NCBI GenBank assembly: GCA_027031305.1
Contig: JALVRJ010000093.1
Span: forward strand, 1 to 6,305
Source: Hyphomicrobiales bacterium
GTDB taxonomy: Bacteria > Pseudomonadota > Alphaproteobacteria > Rhizobiales > Aestuariivirgaceae
Direction of reading: 5' to 3'
DNA: 6,305 nt
The translations under genes were made by a program, and so were the position numbers. The notes below the pieces were generated by a model that did no database searches, was not told the DNA's origin, and saw nothing but the letters and a program-made list of their open reading frames with translations. Shown one piece after another: positions 1 through 6,119 of this stretch. How positions within the stretch are numbered: the stretch's first letter is position 1; every line of letters starts with the position of its first letter.

Positions 1-572
1 GCCCCCATCAGCGCCTGCGCCCGCAGGTTGCTGGCGTCGAAATCCGCCACCAGCACGCCATTGACGGGGTGTTCCGCCACCGGCCCATGGCAGGGCTGGC
101 AGATGGGCTTGTTGCGGATCGGCCGCACCGTGCGCAGCACCGTGGCCTGCCCCATGCTGAACAGTCGCGTGTAGAGTTGCCGCGGTGGCCAGCCCTGCGG
201 ACAAGCCGACTTGTCACAATGCGGCAACTCGCCCGCGCCAATCTGGGTTTGCAACAATTGGCGATGAGAGGCGAAACGCACCACACCCTGCGGGTTGGCC
301 ACCATCACCCGCAACACCTCCGGCTGTCTGCCCATGCGCCGCAGGATATCGCGCAAGCCCGGCAAGTCGCGCTTGATCATGGCGTTTTCCAGAGCCGCCT
401 GAAACAGCATGGAAAGCTGGCGGCTGGCGGCCTGCCGCTCGCTGGCCAGCTGGCTCTGGTACAGCCAGATGAACAGGGCCAGAAACACCGCGGAGGCCAC
501 GGCCAGAAGCCCCGCCAGCCACACCAGCAGGCGGGTGCTCAACCGGGTGCTCAGCCGCCGCGCCAGAAACAT
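1..572 (-). CDS. Membrane sensor protein with periplasmic c-type heme motif (N-terminal part, cut by window edge)
   Basis: The reading frame starts at the ATG at 572 and stays open for 190 codons to the window edge, so the C-terminal output domain is not seen. A purine-rich AGGGTGG stretch lies about five bases before the ATG. Residues 1-14 are basic, about 15-38 form one strong transmembrane segment, and about 39-190 would lie in the periplasm. The segment 'VLRVMVANPQGVVRFASH' (about 86-103) resembles the core strands of PAS/Cache-like sensor folds. A CQPCH motif at residues 158-162 (bases 87-101) fits covalent heme c attachment, and Cys119 and Cys124 form another close pair. Geobacter chemoreceptors with c-heme in a periplasmic PAS-like domain are a known precedent. 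Its place beside a respiratory reductase cluster suggests a redox or electron-acceptor sensor. Whether it ends as a histidine kinase, chemoreceptor or cyclase cannot be told. The frame is certain; the sensor role is inferred. Confidence 0.8.
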   Translation of the reverse strand, partial: MFLARRLSTRLSTRLLVWLAGLLAVASAVFLALFIWLYQSQLASERQAASRQLSMLFQAALENAMIKRDLPGLRDILRRMGRQPEVLRVMVANPQGVVRFASHRQLLQTQIGAGELPHCDKSACPQGWPPRQLYTRLFSMGQATVLRTVRPIRNKPICQPCHGPVAEHPVNGVLVADFDASNLRAQALMG

Positions 573-623
573 GATTCCACCCTGTCCGGAACCAACGAAA
601 CGGCCCAATGCGGGAAATGTTCA

Positions 624-652
624 ATCATACAAATATGCTGACAATTTGTCAT
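624..652 (-). promoter_or_regulatory. Putative sigma70-type promoter of the heme-sensor gene
   Basis: Reading leftward, ATGACA (652-647, five of six bases of the TTGACA consensus) is separated by exactly 17 bases from TATGAT (629-624, five of six of TATAAT). Transcription would start near 617, giving a leader of about 45 bases before the ATG at 572. The stretch is clearly more AT-rich than its surroundings. It lies just past the stop codon of the TorD-like gene, so the sensor gene probably has its own promoter besides any readthrough from the reductase genes. Confidence 0.6.
639..651. promoter_or_regulatory. Perfect 13-bp palindrome (operator-like) overlapping the -35 region
   Basis: TGACAA-A-TTGTCA (minus strand) is a perfect inverted repeat with 6-bp arms around one central base. 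It covers five of the six bases of the proposed -35 hexamer and enters the spacer, a usual position for a repressor site. It does not match the FNR consensus TTGAT-N4-ATCAA. The binding protein is unknown; a dimeric regulator, perhaps the partner of the adjacent sensor, is an inference. Confidence 0.5.
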
Positions 653-659
653 GAAAATT

Positions 660-1391
660 TTACGAGGCATTCGTCGTGATCGCGATTCCTTTCGCCCTTT
701 TCTTTTCTTCCACAGCGGGTTCCGGAGCGCCCAGCCTCGTCAGCGCCATGCGCAGGGCCAGCAGCCAGCAACGGGTGAACATGCCAAGCCCGGCATAAAA
801 CGGCGTATCGCAACGGCTGGCCGCGGCGCTGGCGAAGTCGTCGATCCAGCGCAGGATGTGCGCGTCCATGAAAGCCGCCACGTCGGCCAGGCTGGCGGCC
901 GCATGTCCCTCTTCCACCGCGCCTGCCCTCGCCCGCAACAGGTGCGCGATGAAGGCCAGCTGCGGCGCGATGTGATCGTCCGCCATCTTGCGCCAGTCCG
1001 GCGCCGCCACGCCGAAACGCTTGTACCATTGGCGCACTTCCATCATCGGCTGCTGGCGCTCCAGGTGATCATCGTCCAGCGCCACCGACTCCGTCACCGG
1101 CACCCGCTGCCGATGGGTCAGGTAAGTGGCGGCGTAGTCGGCGGCCAGCAAATCCAGCAGACGCCGTTCGTCGTCTTCCTCCAGCGCCCGCCATCCCTCA
1201 TCGATGACCATGCAAGCCTGGCGCGCCGCCTTATCCTCCGGCAACAGGGCGAACAGCCCCTCGAATGGTCCGGCCTTCAGCTCACGCAAGGTCTTGACAT
1301 CCAGCTCGCGCCCGTGCAACCGCGCCAGCAACAGCGCGTCCTCCGCCAACGCCGCCCGCAACGCCGCTTCTTCCCGGCTCACCTCCGCCAT
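660..1391 (-). CDS. TorD/DmsD-family molybdoenzyme maturation chaperone
   Basis: This 243-residue, mostly helical, cytoplasmic protein would bind the Tat signal of the molybdoenzyme, aid cofactor insertion and delay export until folding is complete. Family features seen are the early 'DYAATYLTHRQRVPVTESV' stretch (residues 85-103), then 'WYKRFGV' (122-128) and the signature-like 'DDHIAPQLAFIAHLL' (138-152) with the Asp-His pair at 139-140, and an all-helical C-terminal half. It is a little longer than the roughly 200 residues typical of the family. The start at 1391 is chosen because GAGGAAG lies five bases upstream. A longer reading to 1505 would translate the GC-rich dispersed repeat and has no such site. 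The client is most likely the DmsA-like protein encoded upstream in the same direction. A 423-base repeat-filled gap separates it from the FeS subunit gene, so its expression level may be set apart from the structural genes. Confidence 0.87.
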   Translation of the reverse strand: MAEVSREEAALRAALAEDALLLARLHGRELDVKTLRELKAGPFEGLFALLPEDKAARQACMVIDEGWRALEEDDERRLLDLLAADYAATYLTHRQRVPVTESVALDDDHLERQQPMMEVRQWYKRFGVAAPDWRKMADDHIAPQLAFIAHLLRARAGAVEEGHAAASLADVAAFMDAHILRWIDDFASAAASRCDTPFYAGLGMFTRCWLLALRMALTRLGAPEPAVEEKKRAKGIAITTNAS

Positions 1392-1396
1392 GCCTG

Positions 1397-1403
1397 CTTC
1401 CTC
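1397..1403 (-). promoter_or_regulatory. Ribosome binding site fixing the chaperone start
   Basis: GAGGAAG on the minus strand, five bases before the ATG at 1391. It favours this start over an in-frame ATG at 1505 that would put the repeat-derived sequence inside the protein. Confidence 0.7.
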
Positions 1404-1452
1404 GAGTATCTTCCCAGACTGTTCATTTTTACGCTTACCGAGCCGTTTTTCG

Positions 1453-1486
1453 CCCCCTCCCCCTGGCAGGGGGAGGATGAGGGGGG
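1453..1486. repeat. C/G-run hairpin of dispersed-repeat type
   Basis: A 9-bp stem (1456-1464 with 1468-1476) with a three-base GGC loop, flanked by further C and G runs at 1453-1455 and 1481-1486. Repeats reading 'CCCTCCCCCT...AGGGGGAGG' are widespread intergenic elements in proteobacterial genomes. In the direction of transcription no T-run follows, so this is not a normal intrinsic terminator. Confidence 0.55.
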
Positions 1487-1511
1487 CGATCCTCGGGCTT
1501 GCCACCGACTC

Positions 1512-1575
1512 GTCACGCCGACCTCACTCGTTACGCCGGCTCACTCGTCATTCCGGCCTCAATTGTCATTCCGGC
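1512..1575. repeat. Degenerate tandem repeat of about 17.5 bp
   Basis: Four related units begin at 1512, 1530, 1547 and 1565 (steps of 18, 17 and 18): GTCACGCCGACCTCACTC, GTTACGCCGGCTCACTC, GTCATTCCGGCCTCAATT, then GTCATTCCGGC. The last unit is also the left arm of the next hairpin element, so the array looks like iterated copies of the repeat's head. Confidence 0.55.
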
Positions 1576-1646
1576 GAAAGCCGGAATCTCGTGCAACAAG
1601 CTCATGAGTTCGCGGCACGAGACCCCGGCTTGCGCCGGGGTGACGA
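1565..1646. repeat. REP/BIME-like inverted pair of hairpins (first pair)
   Basis: The left hairpin is ATTCCGGC-GAAA-GCCGGAAT (1568-1587). The right one is ACCCCGGC-TTGC-GCCGGGGT (1622-1641), the inverted version of the left; read on the other strand its loop is GCAA. The two 8-base segments TCTCGTGC (1587-1594) and GCACGAGA (1615-1622) also pair, with the palindrome CTCATGAG (1601-1608) at the centre, so the whole stretch is one imperfect palindrome. The layout resembles palindromic units in facing pairs. In the mRNA it would form stable stems between the FeS-subunit and chaperone genes. Confidence 0.7.
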
Positions 1647-1653
1647 GAAAACG

Positions 1654-1692
1654 CAACTCACGACTTCACCTTCCCCTGTTCGTGGGCGATGA
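1654..1692 (-). pseudogene. Orphan duplicate of the dmsB 3' end
   Basis: These 39 bases match 1811-1849, which spans the end of the FeS-subunit gene, at 36 of 39 positions with a constant offset of 157. Read on the minus strand it encodes IAHEQGKVKS and a TGA stop, against IAHEQGKVKP and TGA in the intact gene. Of the three differences, two are synonymous and one changes the last amino acid. There is no start codon or body, so it is a remnant and not a gene. Confidence 0.75.
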
Positions 1693-1810
1693 TATTCCCC
1701 CTTCCGTCATGCCCGGACTTGTTCCGGGCATCCAGAAAGCCTCAACTTCCCGCGCCTGCGGCCCTGGATTGCCGGGACAAGCCCGGCAATGACGAGGGGG
1801 GAAACAAATA
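1693..1810. repeat. 118-bp palindromic element with two facing hairpins (possible MITE or REP doublet)
   Basis: Two 31-base units lie in inverted order at 1705-1735 and 1764-1794. Each folds into a 9-bp stem with a five-base loop: 1709-1717/1723-1731 with loop CTTGT, and 1768-1776/1782-1790 with loop ACAAG. The ends are also inverted: TATT-CCCCC at 1693-1701 faces GGGGGG...AATA at 1796-1810. The element lies exactly between the two 39-bp copies of the dmsB tail. No coding sequence is seen in it, so if mobile it would need a transposase supplied elsewhere. Confidence 0.6.
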
Positions 1811-1814
1811 CAAC

Positions 1815-2489
1815 TCACGGCTTCACCTTCCCCTGCTCGTGCGCGATGAAGCGGATCGACGGATTGGTCAGCTCCGGGTCGGCCATGTGTTTCACCTGGC
1901 GCACCAGATTCTTCTTGTCCGCTTCCGAATAGGCGGTGGTTTCATAGGCGCCCTTGTCGATCTGATCGATCGGCCCGATGTCCAGCACCCGCATCATGCA
2001 GGCCATGACGCAATAGGGCTTTCGCCCGGCCTCCAGCTCGTCGATGCACATGTTGCACTTGGCAACGATGTTCAGCTCCGGGATGAACTGCGGCGCGCCA
2101 AACGGACAGGCGGCCTCGCACTTGCGGCAACCGATGCACAGGGTGGAGTCGATGTCCACCACGCCATTGTCCTCGCGCTTCCAAATGGCCCCGGTGGGGC
2201 AACTGGGCAGGCACGCCGGCTCCGCGCAGTGGTTGCACGACATGTTCACCTTGTAGGCATAGACCTTCGGAAAGGTGCCGCCTTCGATGTATTGCACCCG
2301 GCGAAAGCGGGGCCCGGGCGGCAGGCCGTTCTTGTCCTTGCACGCCATCTCGCACGCGCGACAGCCAATGCAGTCCACGTTGTTGTGAACGAAGCCCAAC
2401 TGCACTTTCGGCTTCACCGGCTCGTAAGTCTGCCGTACCTTGCGCTTCAGGGCCTCTTTCACCTGTTGCTTGTCCAGCTTCTTCGCCAT
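1815..2489 (-). CDS. dmsB: DmsB-like electron-transfer subunit with four [4Fe-4S] motifs
   Basis: This 224-residue ferredoxin-type subunit would pass electrons to the molybdenum subunit. All sixteen cluster cysteines are present: Cys40/43/46/50, Cys85/88/93/97, Cys118/121/124/128, and Cys145/148/160/164. The fourth set has the long spacing (C-x2-C-x11-C-x3-C) usual in DmsB, PsrB and NrfC proteins. It has no signal peptide, so it would be exported by riding on the Tat signal of its partner. An in-frame TGA six codons upstream leaves the ATG at 2489 as the only normal start; its ribosome binding site is weak (GAGG about ten bases away). The gene follows dmsA by 72 bases in the same direction. 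Its last 39 or so bases are duplicated downstream at 1654-1692. The family is certain; the name dmsB rests on similarity and context, and other members of this family serve polysulfide, tetrathionate or nitrite enzymes. Confidence 0.9.
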   Translation of the reverse strand: MAKKLDKQQVKEALKRKVRQTYEPVKPKVQLGFVHNNVDCIGCRACEMACKDKNGLPPGPRFRRVQYIEGGTFPKVYAYKVNMSCNHCAEPACLPSCPTGAIWKREDNGVVDIDSTLCIGCRKCEAACPFGAPQFIPELNIVAKCNMCIDELEAGRKPYCVMACMMRVLDIGPIDQIDKGAYETTAYSEADKKNLVRQVKHMADPELTNPSIRFIAHEQGKVKP

Positions 2490-2561
2490 GATGTTCAGGC
2501 CTCGTCAAATTGCCATCTGTTCCCGTCGTTTCCTCGATTTCTCCCATGCCCGGCCGTGGCA

Positions 2562-5207
2562 TCAGTCATCGCGCCGATAGACATGGGAGCGCGCCGTGGC
2601 CAGCCGGTCCCAGCCGGGACGATGGTCCAGCGTCGTCTTGCGGATGTTCACCAGGATGGTGTTGTAGGCGAACGCACCGGCCGGTGACGGATTGTCCAGC
2701 GTCAGGAAGTCGGGGTTGCCGGCGCGGTCGACGCCCTTCTCGTCCAGGTCCATCCACGCGCCTTCGTGCAGCACCGCCACCCCGGGCATCAGCCGCTCGG
2801 TCACGTAGACCGGCACCACCACACGCCCACGATCGTTGTAGACTTCCACGATGTCGCCGGTGCGAATGCCCAGGCGCTTCGCGTCCGAGGCGTTGACGGT
2901 CACCTCCTGCTCGTAGGTCTCGCGCAACCACGGAATGTTGTGAAAGATGGTATGTGTGCGCCAGCGCGGATGTGGTGTGACCAGGTGGAAGGGATATTTT
3001 TTTGTCTTTTCCTTCTCCCCCAGCCATTCCCAAGGCTCGATCCACTTCGGAATCGTCGGAATCGGATAGCCGTAGGCCGTCTTCGTCCAGTCCTTGTATT
3101 GCGCCAGCGTGGTGGAGAAGATCTCGATCTTGCCCGAAGGCGTGTTGAAGGGCACGCCCTTCTCGATCTGGTCGCGGAAGGCCACGTGCGGCTCCTTGAG
3201 CCTGAACTTGTAGACGCCGCGCTTCTTGAACTCCTCCCAGCTCATGTCCACGCCCATGTGGTGCATCACCTGTTCTTCCCAGAAGGCGCGCAGGTAAGCC
3301 TCGTCCACCGGGTCGGGATTGTTGAAATAGTCGCGCGTGGCGCGGGGGTTGTATTGCGGACCAAAGCCCAGCCGATAGGCCAGTTCGGTGAAGATCTGGA
3401 AGTCCGTCTTCGACTCGCCCATCGGCTCGATGACCTTGGGCCGGTGGATGAAATAGTGGCCCTTGTACCAGGGCAGCGCGATATCGTGCCGCTCGAAGTG
3501 CGTCGCCACCGGCAGCAGCACGTCCGCCCACAGGCCCGACGGCGTGATGGTGCTGTCCATGCACACCACCAGCTCGAGCTTCTTGATGGCCTCGATTTCC
3601 TTGTTGATGTTGGTCAGCTGGTTGAACCAGTCCGACCCCTGCCAGAAAATGCCCTTGATGTTGGGGATCACGCCATCGAGCTGATCCGGCCGCGGCCACA
3701 GGCCGATCTCCTCGCGCTTCACGTTGGGGTAGTTCAGCACGCAGTGCGCCCAGCGGTCGGACTTGATGGAGGCGAACCAGATGTTCGCATATTGATCATA
3801 CGGATAGGCCACCGCCGGCAGGTGGAAGGCCTTGCCCACACCTTCCGCCGAGCCGCCGAGAATGCCGATGTTGCCGGTCATGGCCTGCAACGCCGCCGCC
3901 ATGCGGTTGTATTGCTCGCCATAGGCGTTGCGCCCCGGCGCCCAGGAGGCCTTCAGCGCGGCGGGCTTGGTGGTGGCGTACATGTGCGCCAGCTTCTTGA
4001 TGTCTTCCGCCGGCACGCCGCAGATCTCCGAAGCCCACTCCGGCGTCTTCGGTACGCCATCGGACTTGCCCAGGATGTAGTCCTTGAAGCTCTCGTGCCC
4101 CTGCGCCTTGGCCCAGCCGGGCATGGTGCCCTCGTCCATGCCCTGCACGAAGCGGTCGATGAACTTCTGGTCCTGCAGGTTGTTGGTGAAGATGTAGTGC
4201 GCCATGCCGGCCAGCATGGCGGCGTCCGTGTTGGGCCGGATGGGAATCCACCACGCGTCCCAGGCGGCCGCCGAGTCGGTGTATTGCGGATCCACCAGCA
4301 CGAACTTGCAGCCGCGCTGCTTGGCCAGCCGCATGTAGTAGAAGGTGTTGCCGCCGTGGAAGGTATAGGCCGGGTTCCAGCCCCACATGATGATGAGCTT
4401 CGAATGCGCGAAGGCGTCATCCTCGTTGCCATCGTGGATGGTGCCGAAGGTCATGCGCGAGGAAAACGTCGTGCCCTGATACGACGGCACCGACCACGAC
4501 GAGGTGCGGCAGCCGAACATGCCGAGGAAGCGCGCCAGCAGGCCCTCGATCTGATCCGACTTGTGCAACACACCATAGGAAGCGCCGGCATAGGACTGAT
4601 CCAGCAGCGCTGTGGGGCCGTATTTCTGCTTGATCTCCACCATCTTTTTCGCGATGAAGTCCAGCGCCTCGTCCCAGCTCACGCGCTTGAACTTGCCCTC
4701 GCCGCGCTCGCCCACGCGCATCATCGGGTAGAGCAGCCGCTCCGGAGAATACAGGCGCAGGCGGTAGGAGCGCCCGCGCAGACAGCCGCGCACCTGCGGC
4801 TCTTCTTCCGTGTCCTTGCCGAAGTAGCCGTCGCGCTGATAACGTCCGTCGTCGGTGGACAGGCGCACGATCACGTCGCCTTTCTTGTGCGCCACCAGCA
4901 TATGGCGAGAACCACAGTTGTGCGCGCAGGAGGTCACAACCGTTTCCAGGTCGTCATCGCGCGGATAGGGCTCGTAGGCGAAGGCCCGCGCCTTCTTCGG
5001 CTTCACCGTCAGCGTCGTCAACAGCCCCAGCCCGGCGGCGGTGGCGGACAATCCCTTCAGGAAGGAACGCCGCGAGGTATTCACCCGCGCCACGCCGCGC
5101 AGCAGCGAATGGATGTTGGACAGGTCAACCGGCTCCGGCGCACCGGAGAGCGCATCGCTCCGCAGATCAAATGTCTCGGGCGCACCGCCTTCGTGTTCCA
5201 GCGTCAT
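2562..5207 (-). CDS. dmsA: DmsA-like molybdopterin (bis-MGD) reductase catalytic subunit, Tat-exported
   Basis: This 881-residue protein of the DMSO reductase family resembles E. coli DmsA along its whole length. A Tat signal is clear: SRRSFLK at residues 45-51, then a hydrophobic stretch at about 53-67. The stretch before the twin arginines is long (about 44 residues). The proximal FeS motif is Cys94-x3-Cys98-x3-His102, followed by Cys142 in 'VRGCLRGRS'; DmsA has Cys where this protein has His102. Molybdopterin-binding parts follow, and Ser242 ('VPSYQG') falls where DmsA has its serine molybdenum ligand. The C-terminal cofactor-binding domain spans about 740-860. The start at 5207 is chosen for GGAGGAAG four bases upstream; a 24-residue longer reading lies inside the cytochrome gene. 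The start codon is one base after the cytochrome stop, suggesting coupled translation. Activity is probably reduction of an S-oxide, N-oxide or related acceptor in the periplasm. The exact substrate is not proven, and a dehydrogenase direction cannot be excluded. Confidence 0.9.
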   Translation of the reverse strand: MTLEHEGGAPETFDLRSDALSGAPEPVDLSNIHSLLRGVARVNTSRRSFLKGLSATAAGLGLLTTLTVKPKKARAFAYEPYPRDDDLETVVTSCAHNCGSRHMLVAHKKGDVIVRLSTDDGRYQRDGYFGKDTEEEPQVRGCLRGRSYRLRLYSPERLLYPMMRVGERGEGKFKRVSWDEALDFIAKKMVEIKQKYGPTALLDQSYAGASYGVLHKSDQIEGLLARFLGMFGCRTSSWSVPSYQGTTFSSRMTFGTIHDGNEDDAFAHSKLIIMWGWNPAYTFHGGNTFYYMRLAKQRGCKFVLVDPQYTDSAAAWDAWWIPIRPNTDAAMLAGMAHYIFTNNLQDQKFIDRFVQGMDEGTMPGWAKAQGHESFKDYILGKSDGVPKTPEWASEICGVPAEDIKKLAHMYATTKPAALKASWAPGRNAYGEQYNRMAAALQAMTGNIGILGGSAEGVGKAFHLPAVAYPYDQYANIWFASIKSDRWAHCVLNYPNVKREEIGLWPRPDQLDGVIPNIKGIFWQGSDWFNQLTNINKEIEAIKKLELVVCMDSTITPSGLWADVLLPVATHFERHDIALPWYKGHYFIHRPKVIEPMGESKTDFQIFTELAYRLGFGPQYNPRATRDYFNNPDPVDEAYLRAFWEEQVMHHMGVDMSWEEFKKRGVYKFRLKEPHVAFRDQIEKGVPFNTPSGKIEIFSTTLAQYKDWTKTAYGYPIPTIPKWIEPWEWLGEKEKTKKYPFHLVTPHPRWRTHTIFHNIPWLRETYEQEVTVNASDAKRLGIRTGDIVEVYNDRGRVVVPVYVTERLMPGVAVLHEGAWMDLDEKGVDRAGNPDFLTLDNPSPAGAFAYNTILVNIRKTTLDHRPGWDRLATARSHVYRRDD

Positions 5208-5208
5208 C

Positions 5209-6069
5209 TCACTTCCTCCGGTAACGTTTTTCGGATTCGGTCGGGCGGTTCTTTGCCCATTCCGGCGTCTCGGGCACAACGTCCTTCATGCCGGGCCACG
5301 CATGGCGCGGGTACGGATAGGAGATGCGATACCAGCGCCGTCCACCGTGGCAGCCGTAGCAGACGTCGGAAGACTTCTTCGCCAGCTTCTCGATGTTCTT
5401 GGGCTTCAGGTAGGTCACCTGGTGGCGCACGGTGCGATAGGTTTCCTCGTGACAAGTCAGGCAGCCGTTGGGCGTGTCCTCGTCCTCGAAGTCCTGCCGT
5501 ATCTTCGACCAGTCACCTTCCAGCCCCTCCATGTTCTCATAGGGAAACTTCCCATGGCAGCGCAGGCAGGTTTTGGAAGGATCCACCGTCTTGCGCAGGG
5601 TATAGGTATTGTCGTTCTGGTTATCCGCGTGCGAGCCGGGCGCCTCTTCACGCGGGTCGTTGCCCTGATGGCAGAAATTGCACTTCAGGTTCATCACCTG
5701 TTTGGCGTATTTCGAGGTCAGGTGCCGCGCATGAAAGGTCATCTGCGGACCTTCATAGGTATCCAGCGTCTGGTACCAGGCCAGCACCGAATCCGCCTTC
5801 CAGCCAGCGGGTGATGCCTTGCGAGGCTTGTGGGAGAGAATTTCCTTGTGACACAACAGGCATTGCTCGTTGGTGGCCTTGTCGATCCATGGCTTGAAAT
5901 GGATCTTGTGCCACTTGGCACGAAAATAGTCGTGTGGGATGTAAACACCCTTGATCTTCTTCCCCCTGAGCTTCGGCTCGTCCGCCATGCCCCAGGCCGC
6001 GCCAAGCGCCACCACGCCCAAGGCCAGCGCGCTCGCCAGCGCCCGAATATGCAGATTGTTCCTTTTCAT
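5209..6069 (-). CDS. Secreted pentaheme c-type cytochrome
   Basis: This 286-residue protein has a Sec-type signal peptide (basic start, hydrophobic residues about 9-26, likely cut after Ala29 in 'GMA-DEP'). It has five CXXCH heme motifs: CLLCH 70-74, CNFCH 130-134, CLRCH 168-172, CLTCH 203-207 and CYGCH 237-241. Nine other histidines in the mature part (for example 46, 54, 57, 80, 113, 116, 147, 216, 256) are enough for bis-histidine ligation of all hemes. No further membrane segment is seen, so it is periplasmic, or anchored only if the signal is kept. The start at 6069 has GGAG six bases upstream. The gene runs directly into the DmsA-like gene (TGA-G-ATG), so the two products are probably made together and exchange electrons. 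NapC/NrfH-type quinol dehydrogenases usually have four or five hemes and a retained anchor; this protein is not clearly one of them. I do not recognise a named family. Confidence 0.9.
   Translation of the reverse strand: MKRNNLHIRALASALALGVVALGAAWGMADEPKLRGKKIKGVYIPHDYFRAKWHKIHFKPWIDKATNEQCLLCHKEILSHKPRKASPAGWKADSVLAWYQTLDTYEGPQMTFHARHLTSKYAKQVMNLKCNFCHQGNDPREEAPGSHADNQNDNTYTLRKTVDPSKTCLRCHGKFPYENMEGLEGDWSKIRQDFEDEDTPNGCLTCHEETYRTVRHQVTYLKPKNIEKLAKKSSDVCYGCHGGRRWYRISYPYPRHAWPGMKDVVPETPEWAKNRPTESEKRYRRK
5212..5219 (-). promoter_or_regulatory. Ribosome binding site of the DmsA-like gene, inside the cytochrome gene end
   Basis: GGAGGAAG on the minus strand lies four bases before the ATG at 5207 and within the last codons of the cytochrome gene. 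Together with the TGA-G-ATG junction it points to translational coupling and fixes the start of the DmsA-like protein. Confidence 0.75.
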
Positions 6070-6119
6070 GACCGTCTCCGGAGCCGAAAGGCCAGCGTTT
6101 CAGCAAGATGATGAAGGCG

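Noticed and set aside
1392..1450. Promoter for the chaperone gene
   Set aside because: TAAAAA and GATACT can be seen as -10-like boxes on the minus strand, but neither has a credible -35 box at proper spacing.
1392..1505. N-terminal extension of the chaperone by 38 residues
   Set aside because: The added part translates the GC-rich dispersed repeat (LPLPGGGG) and the intergenic region; a good ribosome binding site fits the ATG at 1391 instead.
651..1607. Plus-strand frame of 318 codons
   Set aside because: It is antisense to the chaperone gene and runs into the hairpin repeats; its composition (many Arg, Gln, His) is that of a shadow frame.
1499..1792. Plus-strand frame with peptides such as VIPAKAGIS and MPGLVPGIQ
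   Set aside because: These peptides are the usual translations of dispersed intergenic hairpin repeats, not of a gene.
2546..2562. Small inverted repeat ATGCC-N7-GGCAT at the end of the DmsA-like gene
   Set aside because: The five-base arms are too short to be significant in GC-rich DNA, and there is no T-run to suggest a terminator.
5208..5279. N-terminal extension of the DmsA-like protein by 24 residues
   Set aside because: It lies within the cytochrome coding sequence; the ATG at 5207 has an excellent ribosome binding site.
2766..5897. A very long open frame of 1043 codons on the plus strand
   Set aside because: It lies antisense to the DmsA-like and cytochrome genes, crosses the boundary of both, and its protein has the Arg/His/Val-rich composition typical of a shadow of GC-rich third codon positions.
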